Assembly (NCBI GenBank): GCA_902760315.1
Contig: CACWFV010000003.1
Span: 42,583 to 106,582, forward strand
Length of the DNA: 64,000 nucleotides
DNA from: an uncultured Bacteroidales bacterium
Lineage (GTDB): Bacteria > Bacteroidota > Bacteroidia > Bacteroidales > Bacteroidaceae
Direction of reading: 5' to 3'
This document shows positions 42,600-50,094 of the stretch, piece after piece. The notes under the pieces are model-generated. The model saw only the letters and a program-made list of their open reading frames with translations. It ran no database searches and was not told the origin of the DNA. The position numbers were made by a program, and so were the translations under genes. Every line of letters starts with the position of its first letter. The first letter of the stretch is position 1.

Positions 42600-43889
42600 C
42601 TAAATCTTGTCAAGTGCCTGTCTGAGGTCATCGATGATGTCGTCAATGTGCTCAGTACCTATGCTTAGTCGCACGGTAGCCGGCGTGATGTGTTGCTCTT
42701 CCAATTCTTGGGGCGAGAGTTGTGAGTGGGTAGTGGTGTAAGGGTGGATGACCAGACTCTTCACGTCGGCTACATTGGCCAATAGCGAGAATATTTGCAA
42801 GGCATCGATAAATTTCCATGCTTCTTCTTGGCCACCCTTGATCTCAAAGGTAAAGATGCTGCCGCCACCATTGGGGAAGTACTTCTGATAGAGCTGATGG
42901 TCTGGATGGCTCGACAGGGCCGGGTGGTTCACCTTGGCAATTTTAGGATGGTTAGCCAGGAAGTCCACGACCTTCAGTGCATTCTCCACGTGGCGCTCTA
43001 CACGCAGGCTCAGCGTCTCTACGCCTTGCAGCAGTATAAAGGCGTTGAAGGGCGATATGGCGGCACCGGTATCGCGCAGTATGACGGCACGGATGCGGGT
43101 GACATAGGCTGCTGCTCCAACTGCGTCAGCAAAGACAATGCCATGGTAAGAGGGGTCTGGCTTAGCCAGCGTGGGGAACTTGTCAGGATTCTTCTTCCAG
43201 TCGAATTTACCACCGTCAACGATGACACCGCCAAGGCTTGAGCCATGTCCGCCAAGGAACTTGGTAGCTGAGTGAACGACAATGTCAGCACCGTGTTCCA
43301 GCGGGCGGATGAGGTATGGTGTACCGAAGGTGTTGTCAACTATAAAGGGAATTCCGTGCCGGTGGGCTACAGCGGCCACGCCCTCGAGGTCGAGCACATC
43401 GCTGTTAGGATTGCCGAAGGTCTCGGCATATATTGCTTTTGTGTTGGGTTGAATAGCTGCCTCGAGGGCGTTGAGGTTGTTGACATTGACAATGGTATTG
43501 GTAATGCCTTGAGTGGCTAAGGTATGGGTTATCAAGTTATACGAACCGCCATACAGGTTGTCGGCTGCAACAATGTGTTCGCCAGCCTGAACAATGTTTT
43601 GCAGAGCGTATGTGACGGCTGCGGCTCCAGATGCTACGGCAAGTCCGGCTACACCACCCTCAAGGGCAGCAACACGGTCTTCGAAAACTCCCTGGGTAGA
43701 ATTGGTCAGTCGACCATAGATATTACCGGCATCGCGCAGCCCAAAACGGTCGGCAGCGTGCTGTGAGTTATGGAATACGTATGACGTAGTCTGGTAGATG
43801 GGCACGGCACGGGCATCGGTTGCGGGGTCAGCCTGCTCCTGGCCTACATGGAGTTGTAATGTCTCAAAACGGTAATTCTTCTGTGCCAT
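42600..43889 (-). CDS. metY: O-acetylhomoserine (thiol)-lyase / aminocarboxypropyltransferase
   Basis: 429 residues of the Cys/Met-metabolism PLP-enzyme family, with the length and motifs of the MetY branch: LQLHVGQEQADPATDARAVP, IYGRLTNSTQ, DNTFGTPYL, and VHSATKFLGGHG holding the PLP Lys (near 213). It makes homocysteine from O-acetylhomoserine and sulfide, or cysteine from O-acetylserine. A much longer frame is open upstream to 44045, but it would cross the promoter; ATG 43889 gives the family start MAQKNYRFETLQLH. It is divergent from an Lrp-type regulator. Confidence 0.93.
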   Translation of the reverse strand: MAQKNYRFETLQLHVGQEQADPATDARAVPIYQTTSYVFHNSQHAADRFGLRDAGNIYGRLTNSTQGVFEDRVAALEGGVAGLAVASGAAAVTYALQNIVQAGEHIVAADNLYGGSYNLITHTLATQGITNTIVNVNNLNALEAAIQPNTKAIYAETFGNPNSDVLDLEGVAAVAHRHGIPFIVDNTFGTPYLIRPLEHGADIVVHSATKFLGGHGSSLGGVIVDGGKFDWKKNPDKFPTLAKPDPSYHGIVFADAVGAAAYVTRIRAVILRDTGAAISPFNAFILLQGVETLSLRVERHVENALKVVDFLANHPKIAKVNHPALSSHPDHQLYQKYFPNGGGSIFTFEIKGGQEEAWKFIDALQIFSLLANVADVKSLVIHPYTTTHSQLSPQELEEQHITPATVRLSIGTEHIDDIIDDLRQALDKI

Positions 43890-43946
43890 AATCTTATCCT
43901 TTCTTTTTATTTGTTGATGAATACTTTTTGTTTTCTTTTGACGATG

Positions 43947-43978
43947 CAAAGTTACGAACTTTAGAAATATCCACCAAA
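43947..43978 (-). promoter_or_regulatory. Promoter of metY
   Basis: On the minus strand TTTG (43978-43975), a 20-bp spacer, TAACTTTG (43954-43947). It lies 4 bp from the -33 of the divergent regulator promoter, so one bound protein could affect both. Confidence 0.75.
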
Positions 43979-43982
43979 TTTC

Positions 43983-44013
43983 TTGCTTAATTCGGAATAA
44001 ATTGCTAATTTTG
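43983..44013 (+). promoter_or_regulatory. Promoter of the Lrp/AsnC regulator
   Basis: TTG at 43983-43985, a 20-bp spacer, TAATTTTG at 44006-44013, 69 bp before the start at 44083. Confidence 0.7.
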
Positions 44014-44082
44014 CAGCCGACATAGGAAAACATTCTGTTTGACACCTATTAAACCCACTCAAAAAGAATAAAACTCTATATC

Positions 44083-44547
44083 ATGGCTGAAATCATAGAC
44101 GAAACAGACCTGCAGATACTGAAAACACTGCAAAAAAACGCTAAATTAACTACAAAAGAGTTGGCAGATGCCGTACATCTGACACCTACGCCCGTCTTTG
44201 AGCGACTAAAACGACTGGAAAAGAGAGGCTACATCAAGAAGTACGTCGCTATTCTGGATCCGGAGAAGTTGAACCTGGGCTTGCAGGTATATTGCAAGGT
44301 TAAGTTGACGCAAATTAATCACGAGATAGCTGATGCTTTTGTGCGTCGCATTCAACGCATTCCAGAGGTTACGGAATGCTACAACACCTCTGGTGCTTAT
44401 GACTATTTATTAAAGGTTCGTGCGCGCGATATGAAGCAGTATCAAGAGTTTGTGCTCAATAAATTGGGCGACATAGACCATGTTGGCGCTATTGAGAGTA
44501 CCTTTGTGATGAGTGAGGTCAAGCACGGCTACGGCATCAATATCTGA
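44083..44547 (+). CDS. Lrp/AsnC-family transcriptional regulator
   Basis: 154 residues. An N-terminal helix-turn-helix (ETDLQILKTLQKNAKLTTKELADAV, then LTPTPVFERLKRLEKRG) and a C-terminal RAM ligand-binding domain (VYCKVKLTQINHE, PEVTECYNTSGAYDYLLKV). These regulators sense amino acids as octamers. Divergence from metY with abutting promoters suggests control of sulfur amino acid synthesis (inference from position). Confidence 0.92.
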   Translation: MAEIIDETDLQILKTLQKNAKLTTKELADAVHLTPTPVFERLKRLEKRGYIKKYVAILDPEKLNLGLQVYCKVKLTQINHEIADAFVRRIQRIPEVTECYNTSGAYDYLLKVRARDMKQYQEFVLNKLGDIDHVGAIESTFVMSEVKHGYGINI

Positions 44548-44575
44548 CTGTGCCGAGGCTTCTGCGGTACCACCA

Positions 44576-45373
44576 CTATTTACGTAGTTCCCAGAAAGCT
44601 ACAGCGGCCGCTGCTGCTACGTTGAGCGAGTCAACGTGATGGGCCATTGGAATGCGGACGGTGTAGTCTGCCTCGCTGATAGTCTTTTGAGGTAGTCCGT
44701 CGCCTTCGGTACCCATAATGATGGCCAGTCGGGGCTCCGACTTCAGTCGGGCATCGTCCAGCGATATACTGTCGTCGCTTAGTGCCATGGCTGCAGTATG
44801 GAATCCAAAGTCGTGGAGCGATGTAATAGGAGCATCAAGCCATGTCCAGGGCACCAGAAACACGCTGCCCATAGATACACGGACAGCACGGCGGTTCAAA
44901 GGGTCGCAGGTGTCGCGTGTCAGCAATACAGCATCAATGCCAAGGGCGGCGGCCGAGCGGAAAATAGCTCCGATATTCGTAGTGTCAGTGACAGCTTCGA
45001 TGACAACAACACGACGGGCATCCTTCAACACATCGGCAACGCTGGGCTTGGGCATTCGGCGCATGGCACAGAGCACTCCACGAGTCAGTGCGTATCCTGT
45101 CAGTTGTGTCAACAATTCGCGTGAACCCGTATAGATGGGTATGTCTCCCACACGCTCTATGATGTCACGTGCGTCACCTTCAATATGTTTACGCTCGCAG
45201 AGCAAGGCAGTGGGATGACAGCCAGCATCCAGTGCCACACTAATGACCTTGGGACTCTCGGCAATAAACAGACCTTTTTCAGGTTCTAACTCCATGCGGA
45301 GTTGCGCTTCTGTCAAGGTGCTGAATACCTCTAAACCTTTCTCGTTGAGTGACGAAATCTCTATAATTGACAT
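44576..45373 (-). CDS. SpoU/TrmH-family RNA 2'-O-methyltransferase
   Basis: 265 residues. A SpoU substrate-binding-like N-terminal domain (about 20-95) is followed by the SPOUT knot: motif 1 EAVTDTTNIGAIFRSAAALG, motif 2 IIMGTEGDGL, motif 3 RIPMAHHVDSLNVAAAAAV. It methylates the 2'-O of a ribose in tRNA or rRNA using SAM; the exact target cannot be read from sequence. It is single and convergent with the Lrp regulator across 28 bp. Confidence 0.9.
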   Translation of the reverse strand: MSIIEISSLNEKGLEVFSTLTEAQLRMELEPEKGLFIAESPKVISVALDAGCHPTALLCERKHIEGDARDIIERVGDIPIYTGSRELLTQLTGYALTRGVLCAMRRMPKPSVADVLKDARRVVVIEAVTDTTNIGAIFRSAAALGIDAVLLTRDTCDPLNRRAVRVSMGSVFLVPWTWLDAPITSLHDFGFHTAAMALSDDSISLDDARLKSEPRLAIIMGTEGDGLPQKTISEADYTVRIPMAHHVDSLNVAAAAAVAFWELRK

Positions 45374-45444
45374 GTTGTGAGCATAAAATTACTAAAAAAA
45401 TCGTTTTTTTTCACTTTTCACTTCTCGCTTTTCACTTTTTTTTG

Positions 45445-45452
45445 TACCTTTG
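45445..45452 (+). promoter_or_regulatory. -7 box of the tRNA-Arg gene
   Basis: TACCTTTG at 45445-45452, 12 bp ahead of the mature tRNA 5' end. No TTTG is seen at the -33 distance. Confidence 0.6.
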
Positions 45453-45464
45453 CAGCCGCGAAAT

Positions 45465-45538
45465 GGTCTGGTAGCTCAGCTGGATAGAGCAACAGCCTTC
45501 TAAGCTGTGGGTCTCGGGTTCGAATCCCGACCGGATCA
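45465..45538 (+). tRNA. tRNA-Arg (anticodon TCT)
   Basis: 74 nt. Acceptor stem GGTCTGG pairs with CCGGATC and discriminator A (45538). The D arm contains AGCTCAGCTGGATAGAGC, the anticodon stem ACAGC/GCTGT encloses loop CTTCTAA with anticodon TCT at 45499-45501, and the T arm is TCGGGTTCGAATCCCGA. CCA is not encoded. It decodes AGA/AGG codons. Confidence 0.97.
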
Positions 45539-45849
45539 CGGAGACGGGGAATATGGGAAATCGTATTCCTCTTTATTTTATACCCTTGTTGGGGGAAATA
45601 AATCCCCAAATACCTCCCGGAAGACCTGTTTATGGGTATCTAATATAGAAAACGTCATTTACTGACATTTGTTGTGCTAAGCTGCAATTTGTTTTTCATT
45701 TGTTGTTTGCGTGTTACCCAAGGTATGTTCAGTGTTTATTTTGTGATGCAAAAAAGAGAAAATAATTTGCACGAATAAAAAAAAAATTGTATCTTTGCAA
45801 ACTAACAAATGAAAACAATATTTATTACTTACAATAATACACTAGTTTT
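45539..45849. other. 311-bp gene-free stretch between tRNA-Arg and ppdK
   Basis: Holds a small stem TTGGGG...CCCCAA (45589-45609) that may end the tRNA transcript, then AT-rich sequence and the ppdK promoter near its right end. No open frame here looks coding. The 3' side of the tRNA shows no partial copy of the tRNA end, so there is no sign of an integrated element. Confidence 0.6.
45766..45797 (+). promoter_or_regulatory. Promoter of ppdK
   Basis: TTTG at 45766-45769, a 20-bp spacer, TATCTTTG at 45790-45797; leader of about 50 nt to the ATG at 45850. Confidence 0.8.
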
Positions 45850-48570
45850 ATGAGCCAAAAAAGAGTTTACCTCTTCGGTAATGGTAAGGCCGAAGGTAAT
45901 GCAAAAATGCGTGAGGAACTTGGTGGTAAGGGTGCAAACCTTGCTGAAATGAACCTTATTGGTGTACCTGTTCCTCCAGGTTTCACAATTACAACTGACT
46001 GCTGTAACGAGTACTACCAAGTAGGACAGCAGAAAATTATGGAACTGCTGAACGATGACGTAATGGCGGCTGTCAAGCACATTGAGAACCTGATGAACTC
46101 AAAGTTCGGTGATAAGGAGAACCCACTATTGGTTTCTGTACGTTCAGGTGCTCGTGCGTCGATGCCAGGCATGATGGATACCATCCTGAACCTTGGTTTG
46201 AACGATGAGGTAGCTGAAGGTATGGTCAAGAAGACTAATAACCCTCACTTCGTTTACGACTCTTACCGTCGTTTCGTCCAGATGTACGGTGATGTGGTAT
46301 TGGAGATGAAACCGGTTAACAAGACAGATATTGACCCGTTCGAGGAAATCATCGAAAAGGTAAAGAAAGAAAGTGGCGTCGTTCTGGATAAGGACCTCTC
46401 CGTAGAGGATTTGAAGAAACTGGTGAAACTGTTCAAGGAAGCCATCAAGGAGCGTACTGGCAAAGAGTTCCCCAACGATCCTATCGAGCAACTCTGGGGT
46501 GCCATCTGTGCAGTATTCCGCAGTTGGATGAACGAGCGCGCCATCCTCTACCGTAAGATGGAAGGTATCCCCGACGAGTGGGGTACTGCTGTCAGCGTTA
46601 TGGCTATGGTATTCGGTAATATGGGCGACACTTCAGCCACTGGCGTATGCTTCAGCCGCGATGCTGCCAATGGCGAGAACCTGTTCAATGGTGAGTATCT
46701 GGTTAACGCTCAGGGCGAGGATGTTGTAGCTGGTATCCGTACTCCCCAGCAGATTACCAAGATTGGCTCTCAGCGTTGGGCTCAGCGCGCTGGCATCTCC
46801 GAAGAGGAGCGCGTAGCGAAGTATCCTTCTATGGAGGAGGCCATGCCTGAAATCTATGCCGAACTGAATGGCATTCAGGACAAACTGGAGCACCACTATC
46901 ACGACATGCAGGATATGGAATTCACCGTGCAGGAGGGCAAACTGTGGTTCCTGCAGACTCGTAACGGTAAGCGCACTGGCGCTGCCATGGTAAAGATTGC
47001 CATCGACTTGCTGCACGAAGGCATGATAGACGAGAAGACAGCCATCTTGCGCTGCGAGCCCCAGAAGCTTGACGAACTGCTCCACCCGGTATTCGACAAG
47101 AAGGCACTCTCACAGGCAAAGGTCATCGCTCAGGGTCTGCCCGCTTCTCCTGGCGCTGCCTGCGGTCAGATTGTGTTCCACGCCGACGATGCCAAGGCTT
47201 GGCACGAGGATGGTCACAAGGTGGTGCTTGTCCGTATCGAGACATCTCCTGAGGATTTGGCTGGTATGGCTGCTGCAGAGGGTATCCTGACCGCTCGTGG
47301 CGGCATGACGTCTCACGCTGCTGTTGTGGCTCGTGGTATGGGTAAGTGCTGTGTATCCGGTGTTGGCTCTCTGAATGTTAGCTATGTAAATAAGACTGTC
47401 GAGATTGACGGTGTTGTATATAAGGAGGGTGACTACATTTCTCTGAATGGTACTACGGGCCAGGTTTATGCTGGTGAAGTTCCCACTAAGGCCGCAGAGC
47501 TCAGCGGTGATTTCAAAGAACTGATGGATCTGTGCGACAAGTATACCAAACTGCAGGTTCGCACCAATGCTGATACACCGCGCGATGCTCAGTTGGCTCG
47601 CGAGTTCGGTGCCAAGGGTATTGGTCTGACACGTACTGAGCACATGTTCTTCGAGGATAAGAAGATTATCGCTATGCGCGAAATGATTCTGGCTGACAGC
47701 GTTGCCGGACGTGAGAAGGCGCTCGCCAAGTTGCTGCCTTACCAGAAGGCAGACTTCAAGGGCATTCTTGAGGCTATGGATGGTCTACCCGTCAACATCC
47801 GTCTGCTCGATCCCCCACTCCATGAGTTTGTCCCCCACGATTTGGCCGGCCAGGAGACCATGGCTAAGGAAATGGGAGTCTCTGTGGAGGATATCAAACG
47901 CCGTGTTGACTCGCTAGCTGAAAACAACCCCATGCTGGGTCACCGTGGTTGTCGTCTGGGTATTACCTTCCCCGAAATCACCGCTATGCAGACTAAAGCC
48001 ATCCTGGGTGCTGCCTGCGAGCTGAAAAAGGAAGGAAAGAACCCGATGCCCGAAATCATGGTTCCACTGATTGGTACTATGTACGAACTCAAGCAACAGA
48101 AGGAAGTTATCCAGCATGCTGCCAAGGAAGTATTTGCTGCCGAAGGCGTAGAGGTTGAGTTCGAGATTGGCACAATGATTGAGATTCCGCGTGCTGCCCT
48201 GACTGCTGACCGCATCGCTACCGAAGCCCAGTACTTCTCATTTGGTACTAACGACCTGACCCAGATGACCTTCGGTTACAGCCGCGACGATATTGCATCG
48301 TTCCTGCCTGTATACCTCGACAAGAAGATTCTGAAGGTAGACCCGTTCCAGGTACTCGACCAGAAGGGTGTTGGCAAACTCATTAAGTACGCCGTAGAGA
48401 AGGGTCGTGAGGTTCGTCCTGAACTGCGTTGCGGTATCTGCGGTGAACATGGTGGTGAGCCCAGCTCAGTGAAGTTCTGCGCTAAGATTGGCATGAACTA
48501 TGCTAGCTGCTCTCCATTCCGTGTGCCCATCGCACGCCTTGCCGCCGCCCAGGCCGCAGTAGAGGAGTAA
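45850..48570 (+). CDS. ppdK: Pyruvate, phosphate dikinase
   Basis: 906 residues, standard length. The N-terminal nucleotide-binding domain has GGKGANLAEMNLIGVPVPPGF and QTRNGKRTGAAMVKI. The swivelling phosphohistidine domain has GGMTSHAAVVARGMG with His489. The C-terminal PEP/pyruvate barrel has LRTNADTPRDA-like sequence, GTNDLTQMTFG and CGICGEHGG. The enzyme interconverts pyruvate, ATP and phosphate with PEP, AMP and PPi. Together with the PPi-phosphofructokinase in this window it supports PPi-linked glycolysis. It has its own promoter and terminator, and codon use is strongly biased, suggesting high expression. Confidence 0.97.
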   Translation: MSQKRVYLFGNGKAEGNAKMREELGGKGANLAEMNLIGVPVPPGFTITTDCCNEYYQVGQQKIMELLNDDVMAAVKHIENLMNSKFGDKENPLLVSVRSGARASMPGMMDTILNLGLNDEVAEGMVKKTNNPHFVYDSYRRFVQMYGDVVLEMKPVNKTDIDPFEEIIEKVKKESGVVLDKDLSVEDLKKLVKLFKEAIKERTGKEFPNDPIEQLWGAICAVFRSWMNERAILYRKMEGIPDEWGTAVSVMAMVFGNMGDTSATGVCFSRDAANGENLFNGEYLVNAQGEDVVAGIRTPQQITKIGSQRWAQRAGISEEERVAKYPSMEEAMPEIYAELNGIQDKLEHHYHDMQDMEFTVQEGKLWFLQTRNGKRTGAAMVKIAIDLLHEGMIDEKTAILRCEPQKLDELLHPVFDKKALSQAKVIAQGLPASPGAACGQIVFHADDAKAWHEDGHKVVLVRIETSPEDLAGMAAAEGILTARGGMTSHAAVVARGMGKCCVSGVGSLNVSYVNKTVEIDGVVYKEGDYISLNGTTGQVYAGEVPTKAAELSGDFKELMDLCDKYTKLQVRTNADTPRDAQLAREFGAKGIGLTRTEHMFFEDKKIIAMREMILADSVAGREKALAKLLPYQKADFKGILEAMDGLPVNIRLLDPPLHEFVPHDLAGQETMAKEMGVSVEDIKRRVDSLAENNPMLGHRGCRLGITFPEITAMQTKAILGAACELKKEGKNPMPEIMVPLIGTMYELKQQKEVIQHAAKEVFAAEGVEVEFEIGTMIEIPRAALTADRIATEAQYFSFGTNDLTQMTFGYSRDDIASFLPVYLDKKILKVDPFQVLDQKGVGKLIKYAVEKGREVRPELRCGICGEHGGEPSSVKFCAKIGMNYASCSPFRVPIARLAAAQAAVEE

Positions 48571-48599
48571 ATCACAGAATGCTGATAATTAGTAAGATA

Positions 48600-48634
48600 C
48601 GAGGCAAGGACTTGGCGAACAGGTACTTGCCTCG
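48600..48634 (+). terminator. Intrinsic terminator of ppdK
   Basis: Stem CGAGGCAAG paired with CTTGCCTCG, followed by CTTCTTTT. It lies 30 bp after the ppdK stop. Confidence 0.85.
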
Positions 48635-48764
48635 CTTCTTTTATGCACGTTATGCACGTTATGCGTGCAGAATGTGTTGGGTAAGTACCTCAATTTGTTG
48701 ACCAGATTTTCTGGCTATGTTGACCAAGCAAAAAAGTGGTTTCGCCACAAATGACGAAAAACAC

Positions 48765-48817
48765 TGTCTTGCCCTGAAAAACGTTGAATAAAAAACAACG
48801 TTTTTCAGGGCAAGACA
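48765..48817 (-). terminator. Long perfect hairpin, probable terminator of the ttcA operon
   Basis: A 22-bp perfect stem (arms 48765-48786 and 48796-48817, each with core GCCCTGAAAAACGTTG or its complement) around a 9-nt A-rich loop. Reading leftward, the stem is followed by GTGTTTTTC, giving a U-rich tail. It lies 44 bp downstream of the ttcA-like stop at 48861. Confidence 0.75.
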
Positions 48818-48860
48818 CTTAGATATGACAAAGTATTGGCATGAATGCCATCCGGCAATG

Positions 48861-49703
48861 TTACAGTAGGATTTCTTCATCGTCACTGCCGTTGTCCACC
48901 ACCAACTGTTGATTGCCATTGTAGTGGGGGGTCACACGCGATTGTGCGGGTGCCCCCAGTTTCTGTTCTGTTTCCAGTGCATGCCAGATAGAAGTGCGTA
49001 CTTCTTTATTCAGTAACTCCATTTGTTGGAAAAGAGCCTTTGCCCTGGTGCGATTGGTGGAGTCTTCGTAAGGGCAAAGTTTGTTCTGTTTTTTATATGC
49101 CTGCTGCTTGGCATATTCTTGTATGTCGTCTTCTTGGCATAGACACAGTGGTCGAATAATGGTCAGTGGCATCTTCTTCATTTTCAGTTTAGCGGGCATG
49201 GTTGAAAACTGACCCTGGAAGGTGATATTCATGAGTGCAGTATTGATGATGTCGTCTTGGTGATGACCCAGTGCTATCTTGGTACATCCAATTTCTTGTG
49301 CTAGATTGAAAAGCTGTTTCCGACGATTCCAAGAACACAAGAAACAAGCGGGCTTTGGCTTGCATTGAGTGTGGTTCTTGGGGAATTCGTTCATGCCATT
49401 GGGTGCGGATGGGTGCGGACGGAATGAGGTCGTAATAATATGAAGAGGTACGCCAAGGCTGTCACAGAACTGTTGTAAGTAGGTGGTATCTGACTCGTAG
49501 TGAATATTCTCCATGCGTACATGAAGAGCCACTACGGAAAAACGGGGTACATGAATCTTCTGCCTGCGTGCCAGGAATTCGAGCAAGCAGAGTGAGTCTT
49601 TGCCACCAGACAATCCGACGAGGATCTTGTCACCCTCATCGATGAGTTGGAACTGGCCCAGTGCTTTATTAAATAACTTCCAGAGTTTCTCTTCAAGCCT
49701 CAT
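48861..49703 (-). CDS. TtcA-like tRNA 2-thiocytidine synthetase (PP-loop ATPase)
   Basis: 280 residues. PP-loop motif VGLSGGKDSLCLLEF (about 28-42), a CxxC pair in PACFLCSWNRRK (about 137-146), ALGHHQDDIINTALMN, and a further Cys in LCPYEDSTNRTRA. This matches TtcA/TtuA-type sulfurtransferases, which adenylate and thiolate a tRNA base using an iron-sulfur cluster. The frame extends upstream to 49826 inside the preceding gene, but ATG 49703 gives the family N-terminus and a 4-bp ATGA overlap with the DMT-like gene. The C-terminal tail is rich in Gln, Asn and Asp. Confidence 0.85.
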   Translation of the reverse strand: MRLEEKLWKLFNKALGQFQLIDEGDKILVGLSGGKDSLCLLEFLARRQKIHVPRFSVVALHVRMENIHYESDTTYLQQFCDSLGVPLHIITTSFRPHPSAPNGMNEFPKNHTQCKPKPACFLCSWNRRKQLFNLAQEIGCTKIALGHHQDDIINTALMNITFQGQFSTMPAKLKMKKMPLTIIRPLCLCQEDDIQEYAKQQAYKKQNKLCPYEDSTNRTRAKALFQQMELLNKEVRTSIWHALETEQKLGAPAQSRVTPHYNGNQQLVVDNGSDDEEILL

Positions 49704-50068
49704 TTCATGAATACCAGGTAGACGGCACAAATGATGAATAGAAAGGCCAAGATGTGGTTCCAATGTAAGTGGGTACCCTGAAACATGATATTGGCAATGA
49801 TACAAAATACGGCCAGTGAGATGCACTCTTGAATGACTTTTAGTTGGATAAGGTTAAAGGGTCCTCCGTTCTCTACAAATCCGAGACGGTTTGCAGGTAC
49901 CTGGCAACAATATTCAAAGAAAGCAATACCCCACGAGAATGCAATGACACCGATAAGCGGCCAGTGATTGCTGACTCCATTCTCCTGTAATTTCAAATGC
50001 CCATACCAAGCCAGCGTCATAAAGACGTTGCTTAGTATGAGCAATATGATAGTATAAAGACCATTCAT
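49700..50068 (-). CDS. DUF486/DMT-superfamily small membrane protein
   Basis: 122 residues, four TM helices, with the signature AWYGHLKL after the first helix and AFFEYCCQVPANRLGF, both typical of DUF486 (DMT family) proteins. The function is unknown; a small-molecule transporter or its relic is possible. It overlaps the ttcA-like gene by 4 bp and lies 26 bp after the Nfn fusion gene, so co-transcription is likely. Confidence 0.85.
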   Translation of the reverse strand: MNGLYTIILLILSNVFMTLAWYGHLKLQENGVSNHWPLIGVIAFSWGIAFFEYCCQVPANRLGFVENGGPFNLIQLKVIQECISLAVFCIIANIMFQGTHLHWNHILAFLFIICAVYLVFMK

Positions 50069-50094
50069 AGTGAAAACTATTTATTCTCTTTTCA

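Noticed and set aside
43890-44082. SAM or other riboswitch upstream of metY
   Set aside because: The leader from the promoter to the metY ATG is about 50 nt, AT-rich, and shows no conserved aptamer stems.
45418-45609. Minus-strand open frame of 63 codons across the tRNA-Arg
   Set aside because: Its translation (GIRTRDPQLRRLLLYPAELPD) is the well-known false peptide produced by reading the reverse strand of a tRNA gene.
48659-48919. Minus-strand 86-codon open frame between ppdK and the ttcA-like gene
   Set aside because: It runs through the 22-bp hairpin and overlaps the end of the ttcA-like gene in another frame; no motif.
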